A stretch of DNA of 64,000 bases from Lysobacter firmicutimachus (GTDB lineage: Bacteria > Pseudomonadota > Gammaproteobacteria > Xanthomonadales > Xanthomonadaceae), in assembly GCF_037027445.1 (NCBI RefSeq), contig NZ_JBANDL010000002.1:5030001-5094000 (forward strand). Reading direction: 5' to 3'. Positions within the stretch are counted from its first letter, which is position 1. Every line of letters starts with the position of its first letter. A program made the position numbers and the translations under genes. The notes beneath the pieces are model-generated. The model saw only the letters and a program-made list of their open reading frames with translations. It was not told where the DNA came from and did no database searches. Shown here piece by piece: positions 46,526 to 56,450 of the stretch.

Positions 46526-49500
46526 GCGCTGACTCCGTGGCCGGCGAACAAGCCGTCGACCGCATCGACCAGGGCCGCCGGCGGCGTGAACGCGCACACC
46601 CCCGCGGCCGGATCGGCCGGGTCCAGGCCACGGCAGAACAGATAGCGCACGCCGCCGAAATCGCGTGCGTAGTCGTAGTCCGGGCCGAGGCGGAAGCGCA
46701 GCCAGCGGTGCAGGGCGACGGTGTAGATCAGCGACTGCAGGGTGTATTCGCTGTCGGCCATCGCCCGCTCGAGTTGCGCCGGGTCGTAGGCCGGCAAGCG
46801 GTTGGTCTTGTAGTCGAGCACGTAATAGCGGCCGTCGTGGGCGTAGACCAGGTCGATCTTGCCGGTCATCAGCCCGTCCAGGCGCCGACGCAGGCCGAAG
46901 CCGCGACGCTCGCGCAGCCAGCCGTGCGCGTGCAGCGTCGCCAGCAAAGCGTCGACCGGCGCCGCTTCCAAAGCGAAGTGGAACTCCATCTCGGCGCGCC
47001 GCGCCGCATCCGGCAGCGCGCACAGGCGCGCGCCTTCGGGCAAGACCGCGGTCAAGGTGCGGCCGACCAGCGAGGCCAGCAAGGCCGTACCGTCGTCGAT
47101 GTCCTGCTCGGCGTAGCCTTCCTTGCGCAACGCCTGCACCAGCAGCGCGGCCTGGTCCGGCGCCGGTGCGCCGTCATCGCGCCAATCGCTCCAGCGCTGG
47201 AAATCCACCCGTTCCAGCGCCTCGTGCAACACGTTGCCGAAACGGCTGCCGGAGAAACGCGCATCGCCCGGCGCCAGCAGCACCGGTGCGGTCTCCGGCT
47301 CGTCTTCGGCGCCGCGCTCCTCGGCCGCGGCAGCGCGATCGTCTTCCTGGGTCAGCTGGGTGAAGCTGTACACCCACCAGTCGCGCGCCGGACCGGCGCG
47401 GCGCGCGATGCGTGCCGCCGGTACCTGTCCGCTCGCCGCCGGCGGCAGCGGCCGCGGCGGTGCGCCGAGCGCCACCGTGTCGAGTTCGATCGCCTGCGGC
47501 CACGCCGCGGCCAGGCCGTCGAGGTCGCCCAGCATCGGCTGCAGCGGCGATTCGGCGCTGCGGTACAGCGGGCCGCAGGCGATCCACAGTGCGTGGCGGG
47601 CGCGGGTCAGGCCGACGTAGAGCAGGCGCGCGTCCTCGGCGCGCTGCTCTTCGGCGGCGCGCGCGAAGGCCGTCTTCCAGTCGGGCGCGCCGACGCTCAG
47701 CTCGGTCTTCAGCTGCAGCACCTTGCCGTGCTGGGGGTCCGGGTACTCGCACCAGCGGCCTTCCTTCGGCTCCTTGTTCATCGCCGCGAACGGCAGGAAC
47801 ACCAGGCCGAACTCCAGGCCCTTGCTCTTGTGCAGGGTCAGGATCTGCACCCGGCGCGCGTCCGATTCCAGGCGCAGCTGCTGCTTCTCGTCGCTGTCGT
47901 CGGCCTCGGCGATGCGCAGGCGCAACCAGTCGCGCAGACCGTGTAAGCCCAGCGCGCGGGTATCGGCTTCCTGCAGCACTTCGCCGAGTTGGAGCAGATT
48001 GGTCAGGCGCCGCTCGCCGTCGTCGAGCGCGAGCAGGCGCGGCGCCTGCGCCGCGCACAGGTCGGCGATCAGCGCCAGCGGCCCGTGGCGCTGCCAGCGC
48101 TCGCGCCACAGCAGCGCCTGCGCCTGCCATTGCGCCTGCTCGGCCTCGTCCTGCGCCAGGCGCGCGATCGCCGCGCCGTCCAGGCCGATCAGCACGCTGG
48201 CCAGGGCGGTACGCAGGCGGCCGCTGTCGCCGGGGTGGAGCAGGGCGTCGAACAAATTCAACACGTCCTGCGCCTGCTCGGTCGCGAACAGGCTGCGGCG
48301 GCCGGCGGCGACCGCGGGAATGCCGGCGGCGGTCAGCGCCTGCTGGATCCGCGCGGCCTCGTCGTGGCTGCGCACCAGCACGGCGATATCGGCCGGCTGC
48401 AGCGGCCGGCCTTCGATCGTCGCCCGGCCCTCGCGCGCCTGCGCCAGCCAGGCGTGGATCGCGGCGACGCAGGCGCGCGCGGCCTGTTCGCGCGACTCGC
48501 CGGCGTTCCATTCGGCCTTCTTGCGGCCGTCGTCGGGCGCGGGCAGGCGGCGCAGGGTCAAGGCCGGCGCGACCGCGCCGTCGCGCAGCAGATCGGTATC
48601 GGCGACCGCGCCGCCGGGCGCGACTTCGCGGAAGCGGATGCGCGGATCGACGAAGGCGGCGTCGCCGGCTTGCGCGTACAACGCCGAGATCGCCGCCAGC
48701 AGCGACGGGCGCGAGCGGAAATTGTGCTCCAGCGGCGGCGCCGGCTCGGCCTGGGCGGCCGCGCCGAGGTAGGTGTGCACGTCGCCGCCGCGGAAGCCGT
48801 AGATCGCCTGCTTGGGGTCGCCGATCAGGAACAGCCCGGCCGGCGCCGCGCTGCGCGGGCCGAACACGCGCTCGAAGATCGCCCATTGGCGCGGGTCGGT
48901 GTCCTGGAATTCGTCGACCAGGGCGACCGCGTACTGCTGGCGCAGGCGTGCGGCCAAGGCCTCGCCATGCGGCCCCTGCAAAGCCTGGTACACGTCGTCG
49001 ATCAGGTCGTCGAAGCTCTGCACCCGACGCACGCGCTTGAGTTCGGCCAGGCGGCCCGCGGCCGCTGCGCGCAAGCGATGCACCAGCGCGATCGCCTGCG
49101 CGTCCAGCCATTGCGCGCGCGACCGGGCCGCATCGAGATACGCCGCGACCGCATCGAACAACGGCGAGGCCGGTGTCGACGCGTCCTTGCCCTTGTTGGT
49201 CTTGGCCGCCAGCGCGGCCGGGGTCAGCTTGTCCAGGCGCGGGTCCGGCGCCTGCGCGGCATCGCCGTCGGCGCACCAGCGCTCGAGCAAAGCCCAGGCC
49301 TCGCGCGGGAAACCGGCGCGGTAACTGTTGCCGTTCAACGCCTTGGCCGCGATCGCGTTCTCCAGCGCGATGCAGGCCTCTTCGCCGTGGGCGCGGAACG
49401 ATTCGCGCAAGGCCTGCGCCGCCGCTTCCAGCGCCGGCAGCGGGTCGGCCGCCTCGGCCGGCAGCGGCGGCCGCAGCAGCGGCGCGCGCAGCAGCGCGCC

Positions 49501-50094
49501 GAGGTCGGCGGCCAGAGATTCCGGTCCGCCCGGCCACTGCCGCGACAGCAGCTCGGCCGCGCCGGGGTCGTCGCCGAACGCGCGCCACAGGTCGACCGCG
49601 ATCTCGTCGAGCAGCTCGCGCTCGCTGCCGATCATCTCCGGCGCGGCGAACGGCTGTCCGGTTTCCAGCGCATGCTCGGCCAGCACGCGCGCGCAGAAAC
49701 CGTGGATGGTGACCACCGCGGCCAAATCTATTTCGCGCGCGGCGCGCTGCAGGCGCGCGCGCAACGGCGCGACACCTTCGGCTTCGGCTTGCGCATCGAC
49801 CAACTGCCGGGTCAGGGCGCGCTCGGCATCGTCGCCGGCGCGCGGCAGGGTCGGGTCGGCGGCGGCGATGCGCGCGGCCAGCAGCAGACGGCGGCGCAGG
49901 CGATCGCGCAGTTCCTGAGTGGCGGCGTCGGTGAAGGTCACCGCCAGGATCTGGCCGATGCGCAGGCCGCGCTCGATCACCAGCCGGGTGACCAGGGTGG
50001 CCAGGGTGTAGGTCTTGCCGGTGCCGGCGCTGGCCTCGATCAGGCGCAGCCCGTCCAGCGGCAGGTCGAGGAAGGGGTCGCGTGCCGCGCTCAT
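46522..50094 (-). CDS. recB: Exodeoxyribonuclease V beta subunit RecB
   Basis: 1190 residues, like E. coli RecB (1180). The 3'-5' helicase motor shows LIEASAGTGKTYTLATL (Walker A near residue 22), LAVTFTDAATQELRDR, VTIHGFCARVLAEHA, LVDEFQDTDPRQW, GDPKQAIYGFRGGD, LTLHKSKGLEF and VGLTRARHAL. The C-terminal nuclease shows GKIDLVYAHDGRYYVLDYKTN, with the Asp and DYK catalytic residues intact, so the complex should be nuclease-active. Start and stop overlap recC and recD by 4 bases each. Confidence 0.96.
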   Translation of the reverse strand: MSAARDPFLDLPLDGLRLIEASAGTGKTYTLATLVTRLVIERGLRIGQILAVTFTDAATQELRDRLRRRLLLAARIAAADPTLPRAGDDAERALTRQLVDAQAEAEGVAPLRARLQRAAREIDLAAVVTIHGFCARVLAEHALETGQPFAAPEMIGSERELLDEIAVDLWRAFGDDPGAAELLSRQWPGGPESLAADLGALLRAPLLRPPLPAEAADPLPALEAAAQALRESFRAHGEEACIALENAIAAKALNGNSYRAGFPREAWALLERWCADGDAAQAPDPRLDKLTPAALAAKTNKGKDASTPASPLFDAVAAYLDAARSRAQWLDAQAIALVHRLRAAAAGRLAELKRVRRVQSFDDLIDDVYQALQGPHGEALAARLRQQYAVALVDEFQDTDPRQWAIFERVFGPRSAAPAGLFLIGDPKQAIYGFRGGDVHTYLGAAAQAEPAPPLEHNFRSRPSLLAAISALYAQAGDAAFVDPRIRFREVAPGGAVADTDLLRDGAVAPALTLRRLPAPDDGRKKAEWNAGESREQAARACVAAIHAWLAQAREGRATIEGRPLQPADIAVLVRSHDEAARIQQALTAAGIPAVAAGRRSLFATEQAQDVLNLFDALLHPGDSGRLRTALASVLIGLDGAAIARLAQDEAEQAQWQAQALLWRERWQRHGPLALIADLCAAQAPRLLALDDGERRLTNLLQLGEVLQEADTRALGLHGLRDWLRLRIAEADDSDEKQQLRLESDARRVQILTLHKSKGLEFGLVFLPFAAMNKEPKEGRWCEYPDPQHGKVLQLKTELSVGAPDWKTAFARAAEEQRAEDARLLYVGLTRARHALWIACGPLYRSAESPLQPMLGDLDGLAAAWPQAIELDTVALGAPPRPLPPAASGQVPAARIARRAGPARDWWVYSFTQLTQEDDRAAAAEERGAEDEPETAPVLLAPGDARFSGSRFGNVLHEALERVDFQRWSDWRDDGAPAPDQAALLVQALRKEGYAEQDIDDGTALLASLVGRTLTAVLPEGARLCALPDAARRAEMEFHFALEAAPVDALLATLHAHGWLRERRGFGLRRRLDGLMTGKIDLVYAHDGRYYVLDYKTNRLPAYDPAQLERAMADSEYTLQSLIYTVALHRWLRFRLGPDYDYARDFGGVRYLFCRGLDPADPAAGVCAFTPPAALVDAVDGLFAGHGVSA

Positions 50095-53000
50095 GCCGCG
50101 TCCTCGTCGCGGCCCAGCAGCACCGCGCCGAACACGCGCCGGGCGATGGCGCGGAACTGCTCGCCGAGTTCGGGGTCGGCGAACGGGTCGCGTCCGCGCA
50201 GCGCCAACTGCGCGCCCGGCGTGCTCGCCTCGCCCCAGCTGCGCGGGGTGCCGCGCCACTGGCCTTCGGCCTTGTTCCAGCCGGCCTCGCTCCAGCCCTG
50301 CGGGTCCTGCATCGCCGCCTCGTACCACAGCCAGCCGGCGCGCGGCAGGAACGGCAGCGGTTCGCGCAGGCCGTAGTCGCGCAAGCGCAGCAGGGCGGCG
50401 AGCGCGGCACGCGCCTGCGCCGGCGGCGCCGGCGCGCGCAGGTGCGGACCGGGGCCGGCATCGGTCTCGGCGAACTGGGCCAGCGGCCGCGCATCGCCCA
50501 GCGCCGACAGCACCAGCCAATCCAGGCCGTGGGCGATCTGCGCCGGCCCGTGCACGCGGTCGAAGCGCAACCGCGCCAGACCGCCGCGGTACAGCGCGTC
50601 GAGCCGGCCGGACAGGCGCCGGCCGTCCAGGTCGACGGCGAAATCCAGCGTCTGCGGCTCGCCCTCGCGCCAGCGCGCGAACGCGTCCGCGTACGGCCGG
50701 ACCTGGCCGAGCAGGGCATCGAGCTGGCGCCGGCCCAGCGGCCCGGACGGCAGCAACGCACGCGCGCGCAGCTGTGCCTGCAGCCGTTCGCGGTCGACCG
50801 CGCCGGCGCCGCTCAGCAGTTCGTCGAACACCGCCTGTTGCAGCTGCTGGCGGAACAGGCCGGGGCCGGGCAGCACCAACGGTTCGACGTCGTCCTCGGC
50901 TTCGATCCGGTCGGGCAGGCGCAGGCCCAGGCGCTGGCGCAGGAACGCGGTCGGCGGATCGCGCAGGAACGCGCGCAGCTCGGCGTAGGCGACTTCGTCC
51001 TCGCTTGCGGCCGGCGCCAGCGGTCGTTCCAGCCAAGGCCCGATCGGCGCGCGTTCGCCGCGCGCGCCGGCATCGACCGCGGCGCGCCATTCTTCGCGAT
51101 AACTGAAGCGGCGCGGCTCGCGTTCCCCCTCGCGTTCGCCGGCGCCGAACGCGGCCGCGGCGAAGGGCTGCAGCGGTTGCCGCACCACCAAGGCCTTACG
51201 CGCCTGCGCCGGATCGGCGTGGTAGCGCGCGGCGACGTCGAGCAGCTCGGCGACCAGGGCCGAGGGCTCGCGCTGGCTGCCGTCGCGCGGGTCGGCGCCG
51301 AGGTAGCTCAGATAAAAACTGTCCGATGCCGCCGCGAACAACTGCAGGAACAAGAAGCGGTCGTCGTCGCGCAGCGAACGGTCGCCGTGGCGGCGCGCGG
51401 CGGTGCCCAGTTCGGCGGCGAGCCGGTTGAGGCCGTCGGCCGGATCGCGGCGCGGGTAGTCGCCGTCGTTCATGCCGAGCAGGCAGATCGCCCGGAACGG
51501 AATCAGGCGCATCGGCACCATGCGACCGAAACTGATGCCGCCGGTCAGCAGCGGCGCGCGGGTGTCGGCCTCGGCCAGCGCGGCGCGGAAATGCGCGCGT
51601 ACCACCTCCGCCGGCACCGTGGTTTCGACACCGGCCAAGGCGGCGTCGCGGGCGAAGCTTTCGATCAGGCTGCGCAGGCGCTCCAGGGTGCGCTGGTCGC
51701 CGCCGCCGCGCGGACGCTCGGGCAGCAGGGCGCGCAGCAGACCGAGTAGGCGCTCGGCCCATTGCGCCGGGCTCAGCTCGGCGTCGAGCGCGCGCTCGTG
51801 GCGGGCCAGCACGCGCAGCAGGCGGATCAACGCATCCAGCGCGTCGAGCGAGGCGCCTTCGAGTTCGGCATAGGGCGCGATGCCGGCGACCAGTTCGCCG
51901 CGGCCGTCGCGGTCGTGGCCGACCGCATGACCGAGCAGCAGCCGATCGAGGGCAAAGGCCCAGGTGTAGGCGTCGTCGCCGGGCGCGTCGTGGCGGCGGC
52001 GATGGGCGGCGTCGATGCCCCAGCGCGCGCCGGCCTGCAGCAGCCAGGTGCGCAGGCGGTCCAGGCCGGCGCCGTCGAGCCCGGCCTGTTCGGCGATCGC
52101 CGGCGTCGCCAGCAGATCCAGTATTTCGCTCAGGCCGAAGCGCGACACCGGCAGCGCGAGCAAACGCAGGAAGACCTCGGCCAGCGGCTCGGCGGCGAGC
52201 GGGCTGACGTCGGCGAGCGCGTAGGGGATATAGCCGGCACGCCCGGCCAGGCCGCCGAACACCGCGGCGATGTGCGGCGCGTAGGGGTCGATGTCCGGGG
52301 CCAGCACCGCGATCTCGCGCGGCTGCAGCGGCGGATCGAAGCGCCGGCCCTGCGGCGAATCCGGATCGAGCAGGGCCTGCAACTGGTCGTGCAGCACCTG
52401 CACTTCGCGCAGCCGGGTGTGGCAGGCGTGGACCTGCAGGCTGGCGTCGTCGCGCTCGACCTCGGCCCGCCACGGCTGCAGCGGCGGCGCGCGCCGGTGC
52501 AGCAGGTCGCGCTGCAGCCGTTGCAGCAGGCTGTCGCGCGCCGGGTCGTCGTGGCGGCTGTCCTCGGGGTCGGCGTAGGCGGCGATTTCGCCGGATGGGT
52601 GCACGACTTCGTAGCCGCCCAGCACCGCCATGAAATCGCGGCCGGCCGCGCCCCAGGCCTGCAGCAGGGGGTTTTCTTCTTCGTCCGCGGCCTCGACCCC
52701 GCCGGCGGCGTCTAGCTGGCGCAGGCGCTCGCCGTAGCTGCTCAGATCGCCCCAGTACTTGCGCGTCGGGGTCGGCAGATAGAAGTGCAGGGTGCCGGCA
52801 TGGGCCTGGGTCGCGATCACCCGCAGCACGTCGGGCGAGACGTTGAGGGTGGCGAAGGCGAACAGCCGCGGCGGCAGGCCGCGCGGCGCCAGCGCCTGGT
52901 CGCCGCCGAAGCGGCTCAGGTAGTCGTCGATGCGGCGCGCGCGGTAGCGGCGGCCGGCGGCGACCTTGCGCCACAGCGCCGCCTGCGGGTCGTGGCGCTC

Positions 53001-53474
53001 GCCGCCGGCGTCCCAGGCCAGCAGCCAGTCGCGGCGCCAGGCCTGGTACTTCTCGAACAGCGAAGCCAGTTCGCCGGCCAGCGACCAGGCCTTGAGCGGG
53101 TCGTCGCCGTCCAGGTAAGCGCGCAGCGGCGCCAGCGCGGGCTCGCGCCAGTGCGCCGGCTGGGCCAGAGTCGCATACAGCCGCCAGCGCATCGCGGCGG
53201 CGTCGAGGTCGTCTTCCTCGCCCGGTACGTTGGCCTCGAGCGCGCGCCGGACGAATTCGCCCGGGGTCAGGAATTCGAGATTGGCGGCGATGCCGTACGC
53301 CTGGGCCAGCGTCGCCTGCAACCAGCGTCGCATCGCCACCTGCGGGATCAGGATCGTGTCCGGCTCGAGCAGGCCCCGCCCCGGCGCGGGCGTGCGCAGT
53401 TCCTGCGCCAGCAGCCCGGCGAGCACGTCCAGCGCATTGGAATGGTAGAGACGGAAATCGGCGCGCACGGGCAT
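50091..53474 (-). CDS. recC: Exodeoxyribonuclease V gamma subunit RecC
   Basis: A 1127-residue subunit that splits the duplex and recognises Chi. It starts FRLYHSNALDVLAGLLAQEL, the typical RecC N-terminus, with PDTILIPQVAMRRWLQATLAQAYGIAANLEFLTPGEF following. Later LLTGGISFGRMVPMRLIPFRAICLLGMNDGDYPR is strongly conserved in RecC. The ATG at 53474 begins this conserved sequence; the extension upstream to 53612 does not. First gene of recC-recB-recD, without the ptrA gene that separates recC and recB in E. coli. Confidence 0.95.
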   Translation of the reverse strand: MPVRADFRLYHSNALDVLAGLLAQELRTPAPGRGLLEPDTILIPQVAMRRWLQATLAQAYGIAANLEFLTPGEFVRRALEANVPGEEDDLDAAAMRWRLYATLAQPAHWREPALAPLRAYLDGDDPLKAWSLAGELASLFEKYQAWRRDWLLAWDAGGERHDPQAALWRKVAAGRRYRARRIDDYLSRFGGDQALAPRGLPPRLFAFATLNVSPDVLRVIATQAHAGTLHFYLPTPTRKYWGDLSSYGERLRQLDAAGGVEAADEEENPLLQAWGAAGRDFMAVLGGYEVVHPSGEIAAYADPEDSRHDDPARDSLLQRLQRDLLHRRAPPLQPWRAEVERDDASLQVHACHTRLREVQVLHDQLQALLDPDSPQGRRFDPPLQPREIAVLAPDIDPYAPHIAAVFGGLAGRAGYIPYALADVSPLAAEPLAEVFLRLLALPVSRFGLSEILDLLATPAIAEQAGLDGAGLDRLRTWLLQAGARWGIDAAHRRRHDAPGDDAYTWAFALDRLLLGHAVGHDRDGRGELVAGIAPYAELEGASLDALDALIRLLRVLARHERALDAELSPAQWAERLLGLLRALLPERPRGGGDQRTLERLRSLIESFARDAALAGVETTVPAEVVRAHFRAALAEADTRAPLLTGGISFGRMVPMRLIPFRAICLLGMNDGDYPRRDPADGLNRLAAELGTAARRHGDRSLRDDDRFLFLQLFAAASDSFYLSYLGADPRDGSQREPSALVAELLDVAARYHADPAQARKALVVRQPLQPFAAAAFGAGEREGEREPRRFSYREEWRAAVDAGARGERAPIGPWLERPLAPAASEDEVAYAELRAFLRDPPTAFLRQRLGLRLPDRIEAEDDVEPLVLPGPGLFRQQLQQAVFDELLSGAGAVDRERLQAQLRARALLPSGPLGRRQLDALLGQVRPYADAFARWREGEPQTLDFAVDLDGRRLSGRLDALYRGGLARLRFDRVHGPAQIAHGLDWLVLSALGDARPLAQFAETDAGPGPHLRAPAPPAQARAALAALLRLRDYGLREPLPFLPRAGWLWYEAAMQDPQGWSEAGWNKAEGQWRGTPRSWGEASTPGAQLALRGRDPFADPELGEQFRAIARRVFGAVLLGRDEDAA

Positions 53475-54011
53475 CGCGACATCTTGCCGCAAGGGCGCGC
53501 AATGCGCTGCGGCAGGGTGTGGCGTTTGCGGGGCGGGACCGAAGCGGGGACTCCAAAGAGTGGGCAACGGCAGGAGCGATTCTTCTCTTGGGGATGCCGC
53601 GATGCCGCACACGGCCTTGCCCTCGCCCTAGCCCCGGCCCTCGCCGGAGGCTCGCCCTTCGACCTCGCTACAAGCGCTCCCCATCGAAACCGCCCGGGCA
53701 TCCTCCCATCCAACTCACCAGCCCCCTGACGTCGCCCGAGCCTTGCTCCTTTGAACAGCAGGGATTCGCTGTTGCTGCTGTCGCCCCCCAACCGCCCGCC
53801 GGCACGCTTAAAGCCGCCTTAATCGCCCCCGGCCACGCTGGCGCGACGGCGGCCGAACGCTCCGTCCCTGCCGCCGCCGCGAGACCGGCCGCCTAACCTG
53901 CGACAATGGCGCGCTCCACCCCGGTTCAGCCTGGTTCGGCCAAGCTGCGCCGTTTTGCAGCCGACCCGCCCCGCCGTCCACTCACCGCCAGCCCAGTCCA
54001 GCCACGAGCGC
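53475..54011. promoter_or_regulatory. Divergent recC / mlaF promoter region
   Basis: 537 bp with no convincing gene. It must contain promoters for both operons. Visible structure: a half copy of the repeat with GGGATTCGCTGTTGCTGCTG near 53762-53781, similar to the one beside recD, and short Pro/Ala-rich pseudo-frames. No clear sigma-70 pair can be named. Confidence 0.4.
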
Positions 54012-54800
54012 ATGACGACCGAATCGCCCATCGTCCGCCTGACCGACCTCCGCCTCGACCGCGGCGGCCGCAGCGTGCTGAGCGGGATCAACCTGTCGGT
54101 GCCGCGCGGCGCCATCGTCGCCGTGCTCGGCCCCTCCGGCAGCGGCAAGTCGACCTTGCTGTCGGCGCTGACCGGCGAACTGGTCCCGGCCGCCGGCCGG
54201 GTCGAGGTGTTCGGTCGCGAAGTGCCGCGCCGCTCGCGCGAGCTGCTGGAGCTGCGCAAGGGCATCGGCGTGCTGCTGCAGGGCAACGGGCTGCTGACCG
54301 ACCTGACCGCGGCCGAGAACGTGGCCTTGCCGCTGCGCGCCCACACCCGCCTGCCGAACCCGCTGATCCGCCGGCTGGTGCTGATGAAGCTGCACGCGGT
54401 CGGCCTCGGCGCCGCCGCCGACGTGTACCCGCGCGAGCTGTCCGGCGGCATGGCGCGCCGGGTCGCGCTGGCGCGCGCGCTGGCGCTGGACCCGCCGCTG
54501 ATGATCTACGACGAGCCGCTGACCGGCCTTGACCCGATCGCCTCCGGCGTGGTCATGAGCCTGGTGCGCCGGCTCAACGACACCCTGGGCCTGACCAGCA
54601 TCGTGGTCACCCACCACGTCCACGAAACCCTGCCGGTCGCCGACCATGCGATCGTCATCGCCAACGGCGGCATCGTGTTCTCCGGCACCCCGGCCGAACT
54701 GGAGCGCAGCGACGACCCGCTGGTGCGCCAGTTCCTGCGCGGCGAGCCGGACGGCCCGATCGGCTTCGATGCCGCGCCGCGCCAATCGGAGGCCGCCTGA
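54012..54800 (+). CDS. mlaF: MlaF, ATPase of the phospholipid ABC transporter
   Basis: A 262-residue cytoplasmic ATPase of the MlaFEDB complex that moves phospholipids between periplasm and inner membrane to keep outer-membrane asymmetry. Walker [10 protein letters not shown] is near residue 41, Q-loop [12 protein letters not shown], signature [19 protein letters not shown], Walker [14 protein letters not shown], and H-loop VVTHHVHET. The stop overlaps mlaE by one base. First gene of mlaFEDCB. Confidence 0.95.
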   Translation: MTTESPIVRLTDLRLDRGGRSVLSGINLSVPRGAIVAVLGPSGSGKSTLLSALTGELVPAAGRVEVFGREVPRRSRELLELRKGIGVLLQGNGLLTDLTAAENVALPLRAHTRLPNPLIRRLVLMKLHAVGLGAAADVYPRELSGGMARRVALARALALDPPLMIYDEPLTGLDPIASGVVMSLVRRLNDTLGLTSIVVTHHVHETLPVADHAIVIANGGIVFSGTPAELERSDDPLVRQFLRGEPDGPIGFDAAPRQSEAA

Positions 54801-55549
54801 TGCCCTTCATCGCCGCGACCCGTTCGCTGGGCCGTGCCGGCCTGTTCTCGCTGTCGGTGCTGCGCGCCTCCAGGCCGACGCTCGACTTTTTCCGCGAGCT
54901 GGTCCGCGAAATCTATAAGATAGGCGCACGTTCGCTGCCGATCATCGCCGTTGGCGGTGCATTCGTCGGACTTTCGGTGACCCTGCTGGGCTACCGGGCG
55001 CTCGACACCTACGGCGCCGCCAACCAGGTCAGCGCCATGCTCGGCCTGGGCCTGTATCGCGAACTGGGGCCGGTGCTGACCGCGCTGCTGTTCATCGGCC
55101 GCGCCGGCAGCTCGATCGCGGCCGAACTCGGGCTGATGCGCGCCACCGACCAGATCACCGCGCTCGGCCTGATGGCGATCGACCCGGTCGGCAAGGCGGT
55201 GGCGCCGCGCTTCTGGGCGGCGGTGCTGTGCGTGCCGCTGCTGACCGGCTTCTTCTGCAGCCTGGCGATCTGCGCCAGCTACTTCGAGTCGGTGCACGTG
55301 ATCGGCCTGGAGTCGGGCACGTTCTGGCAGGTGCTCAAGGACAGCGTCGACTTCGTCGACGATTTCCTGATGGCGTTCGTGAAGTCGGCGGTGTTCGGCG
55401 CCACCGCGGCGCTGGTCGCGGCCTACGTCGGCTACCACGCCGAGCCGACCATCGAGGGCACCTCGGTGGCGACCACCCGGGCGGTGGTCAACGCCTCGCT
55501 GCTGGTGCTGATGTTCAACTTCGTGATGTCGGCGTTCTTGTTCAAGTAA
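54800..55549 (+). CDS. mlaE: MlaE, permease of the phospholipid ABC transporter
   Basis: A 249-residue inner-membrane protein of the MlaE family with five to six hydrophobic segments. Conserved parts: QVSAMLGLGLYRELGPVLTALLFIGRAGSSIAAELGLM (the ELGPVL and GRAGSSIAAELG family signature), QITALGLMAIDP, and the C-terminal GTSVATTRAVVNASLLVLMFNF. It is translationally coupled to mlaF. The following gene mlaD is displaced by a 334-bp repeat-bearing gap. Confidence 0.95.
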   Translation: MPFIAATRSLGRAGLFSLSVLRASRPTLDFFRELVREIYKIGARSLPIIAVGGAFVGLSVTLLGYRALDTYGAANQVSAMLGLGLYRELGPVLTALLFIGRAGSSIAAELGLMRATDQITALGLMAIDPVGKAVAPRFWAAVLCVPLLTGFFCSLAICASYFESVHVIGLESGTFWQVLKDSVDFVDDFLMAFVKSAVFGATAALVAAYVGYHAEPTIEGTSVATTRAVVNASLLVLMFNFVMSAFLFK

Positions 55550-55883
55550 GTGCGGTTTGTTTTCCTTCCGCCGCGTTGCGGGAGGGTGGGCTGTTTTTCC
55601 CTTCTCCCGCATTGCAGGAGAAGGGGCTCGCAGGGCGGACGAGGGTGTGAATGAGGTGACCGGAGCCGCGCCGCGCGCGCCCTCACCCCAACCCCTCTTC
55701 CGCACGCGGATGAGGGGTGCGCTCCGCAGGCGCGGGCGAGGGCACCGCGGCTCCGACAGACCGCTGCCTCGATGGACCGACCGCTCCGATAGTTCCGCTG
55801 CCTCGATCCGATCCACCAACGTCAACGAATCGTTATTCCCAGGCGCATTGAACCGCGCCGGCTTTATCCCCAAGGTGACCTCC
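55550..55883. repeat. Hairpin repeats inserted between mlaE and mlaD
   Basis: Two hairpin-type repeats in opposite orientation: about 55590-55650 (TTCTCCCGC ATTGCAGGAGAAGG, then GGGCGGACGAGGG) and about 55676-55745 (CCTCACCCCAACCCCTCTTC, then GATGAGGGGTGCG). They match the end units of the array between gltD and folE. A short direct repeat (CCGCTGCCTCGAT at 55759 and again at 55796) follows. The mlaD ribosome site AAGGTGA (55873-55879) lies beyond them. Confidence 0.65.
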
Positions 55884-56450
55884 ATGTCCGTCCGCAGTCC
55901 CCGCATCGAATTCGCCGTCGGCGCCTTCCTGCTGCTCGCCCTGGGCTCGCTGCTGGTGCTGGCCATCGCCTCCACCAACGGCAAGTTCGGCTTCGGCGGC
56001 GACACCTACGAGATCAAGGCCCGCTTCACCGCGATCGGCGCGCTGCGCCCGAACGCGCCGGTCAAGATCGGCGGCGTCACCGTCGGCCAGGTCGCCGATA
56101 TCTCGCTGGACCCGGTCAAGTACAACTCGATCGTGACCCTGGCGATCAACAAGCGCTACGACAAGCTGTCGGCCGACACCGCCGCCGGCATCTTCACCAG
56201 CGGCCTGCTCGGCGAGAGCTACATCGGCCTGACCCCCGGCGGCGACCCGGACAACCTCAAGCCCGGCGACGAGATCTACCTGACCCAGCCGGCGATCGAC
56301 CTCATTCAGCTGGTCGGCAAGTACATGTTCAGCGGCGGTGGCGCACAAGGCGGCAATGCGGGCGGCGGCGACGCCAAGCCCGCCGACGCCGGCGTCCCCG
56401 ACTACCTCCAGGGCGAAGCCGCCCCCACCACGGACGAGACCCAGAAATGA
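55884..56450 (+). CDS. mlaD: MlaD, MCE-domain substrate-binding subunit
   Basis: 188 residues. One N-terminal TM helix (VGAFLLLALGSLLVLAIAST) is followed by an MCE domain: YEIKARFTAIGALRPNAPVKIGGVTVGQVADISLD and AAGIFTSGLLGESYIGLTPGG. MlaD forms the hexameric ring that channels lipid between MlaC and MlaFE. The C-terminus is Gly/Ala-rich. It overlaps mlaC by 4 bases. The long in-frame extension upstream is repeat sequence; the ATG at 55884 has a good ribosome site. Confidence 0.95.
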   Translation: MSVRSPRIEFAVGAFLLLALGSLLVLAIASTNGKFGFGGDTYEIKARFTAIGALRPNAPVKIGGVTVGQVADISLDPVKYNSIVTLAINKRYDKLSADTAAGIFTSGLLGESYIGLTPGGDPDNLKPGDEIYLTQPAIDLIQLVGKYMFSGGGAQGGNAGGGDAKPADAGVPDYLQGEAAPTTDETQK

